From: Candidatus Sulfotelmatobacter sp.
Lineage (GTDB): Bacteria; Acidobacteriota; Terriglobia; Terriglobales; SbA1
Length of the DNA stretch: 5,052 nucleotides
Assembly: GCA_030151135.1 (NCBI GenBank)
Contig: JASLEQ010000520.1
Coordinates: 1 to 5,052, forward strand
Direction: 5' to 3'
Shown here one piece after another: positions 4,850-5,052 of the stretch. The notes under the pieces are model-generated. The model saw nothing but the letters and a program-made list of their open reading frames with translations, made no database searches and had not been told where the DNA came from. The stretch's first letter is position 1; each line of letters opens with the position of its first letter. The position numbers were made by a program, and so were the translations under genes.

Positions 4850-5052
4850 ATGTTCTGCGACGGATGCGGCGGTCCAGTGCAGGCGGGACAGTCCTACTGC
4901 AGCAAATGCGGGAAGCAGATTCTGGGAACCATCACTCCGGTGTTCGCGGCGCCGGGCCGGGTGCAGCGGCATCTGCACTTGCTCGCGATCCTGTGGCTGG
5001 CATTCTCGGCATTCAACACGCTCGGAGGATTATTTCTGCTGATCCTGGGGAA
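4850..5052 (+). CDS. Zinc-ribbon membrane protein, 3'-partial
   Basis: The first 67 codons of a protein that runs off the right edge. The N-terminus MFCDGCGG...YCSKCGK has two CxxC pairs (Cys3/Cys6 and Cys17/Cys20), a Cys4 zinc ribbon of the small N-terminal type found on many bacterial membrane proteins. After a linker rich in Pro, Gly and basic residues, a hydrophobic stretch begins near residue 43 (LLAILWLAFSAFNTLGG...) and continues to the window edge, most likely one or two transmembrane helices. The ribbon would lie on the cytoplasmic side if the usual topology holds. GGAGG at 4841-4845, 4 nt before the ATG, supports this start. Substrate or partner is unknown. No clear promoter of its own is visible; it could be read through from the promoter at 4614 if the terminator is bypassed. 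Confidence 0.82.
   Translation, partial: MFCDGCGGPVQAGQSYCSKCGKQILGTITPVFAAPGRVQRHLHLLAILWLAFSAFNTLGGLFLLILG

Noticed and set aside
4243..4851. 202-codon minus-strand reading frame across the 3' end of the DUF6599 gene and the intergenic region
   Set aside because: Its composition is not protein-like; it runs antisense through the DUF6599 transmembrane segment, the promoter and the terminator, and has no recognisable motif.
4529..4978. 149-codon minus-strand reading frame
   Set aside because: It is antisense to the zinc-ribbon start, whose Cys4 motif and ribosome site are convincing; no domain features are seen.
1..5052. CRISPR array, tRNA/rRNA, insertion sequence or prophage attachment site
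   Set aside because: No regular spaced repeats, no tRNA-like cloverleaf or rRNA segments, no transposase and no terminal inverted repeats were seen on either strand.

Overview
The window looks like a piece of a moderately GC-rich bacterial chromosome, most likely from the Acidobacteriota (class Terriglobia or a relative). This is an inference from protein family content: a secreted protein that I read as DUF6599, a family I associate with Acidobacteriota; a small PilZ protein of the RVVW...QVG type; a zinc-ribbon membrane protein that opens with a Cys4 motif; and a long AMIN/Amidase_3 protein with a low-complexity linker. No 16S or other phylogenetic marker is present, so the assignment is tentative.

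Layout. Bases 1-1856 (+) hold the C-terminal 617 residues of an envelope N-acetylmuramoyl-L-alanine amidase; its true start lies left of the window. After 50 bp comes a 172-residue DHFR-like/RibD-C-like reductase (1907-2425, +). A strong hairpin sits in the convergent gap behind it. On the minus strand a two-gene unit reads right to left: a PilZ-domain protein (3144-2728), then, 15 bp later, a 61-codon Flp-type pilin (2712-2527). The PilZ gene shares a 156-bp divergent intergenic region with the secreted, membrane-anchored DUF6599 protein (3301-4467, +). That region contains several hairpins, one of them directly in front of the DUF6599 start codon, which has no close Shine-Dalgarno sequence.

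Bases 4468-4849 contain no supported protein gene but are rich in signals: an 11-bp tandem repeat, an AT-rich palindrome, an inverted repeat enclosing a perfect TTGACA -35 box, a -10 box, and about 60 bp further on a textbook rho-independent terminator. Together they outline a candidate small RNA of about 85 nt, the most interesting item here. The alternative is an attenuated leader for the gene that follows. The window ends in the first 67 codons of a zinc-ribbon membrane protein (4850-5052, +).

Apart from the PilZ-Flp pair, the genes do not form an obvious pathway. The recurring theme is the cell envelope: peptidoglycan hydrolysis, a surface pilin with a possible c-di-GMP-responsive partner, a membrane-anchored exported protein and a membrane zinc-ribbon protein.
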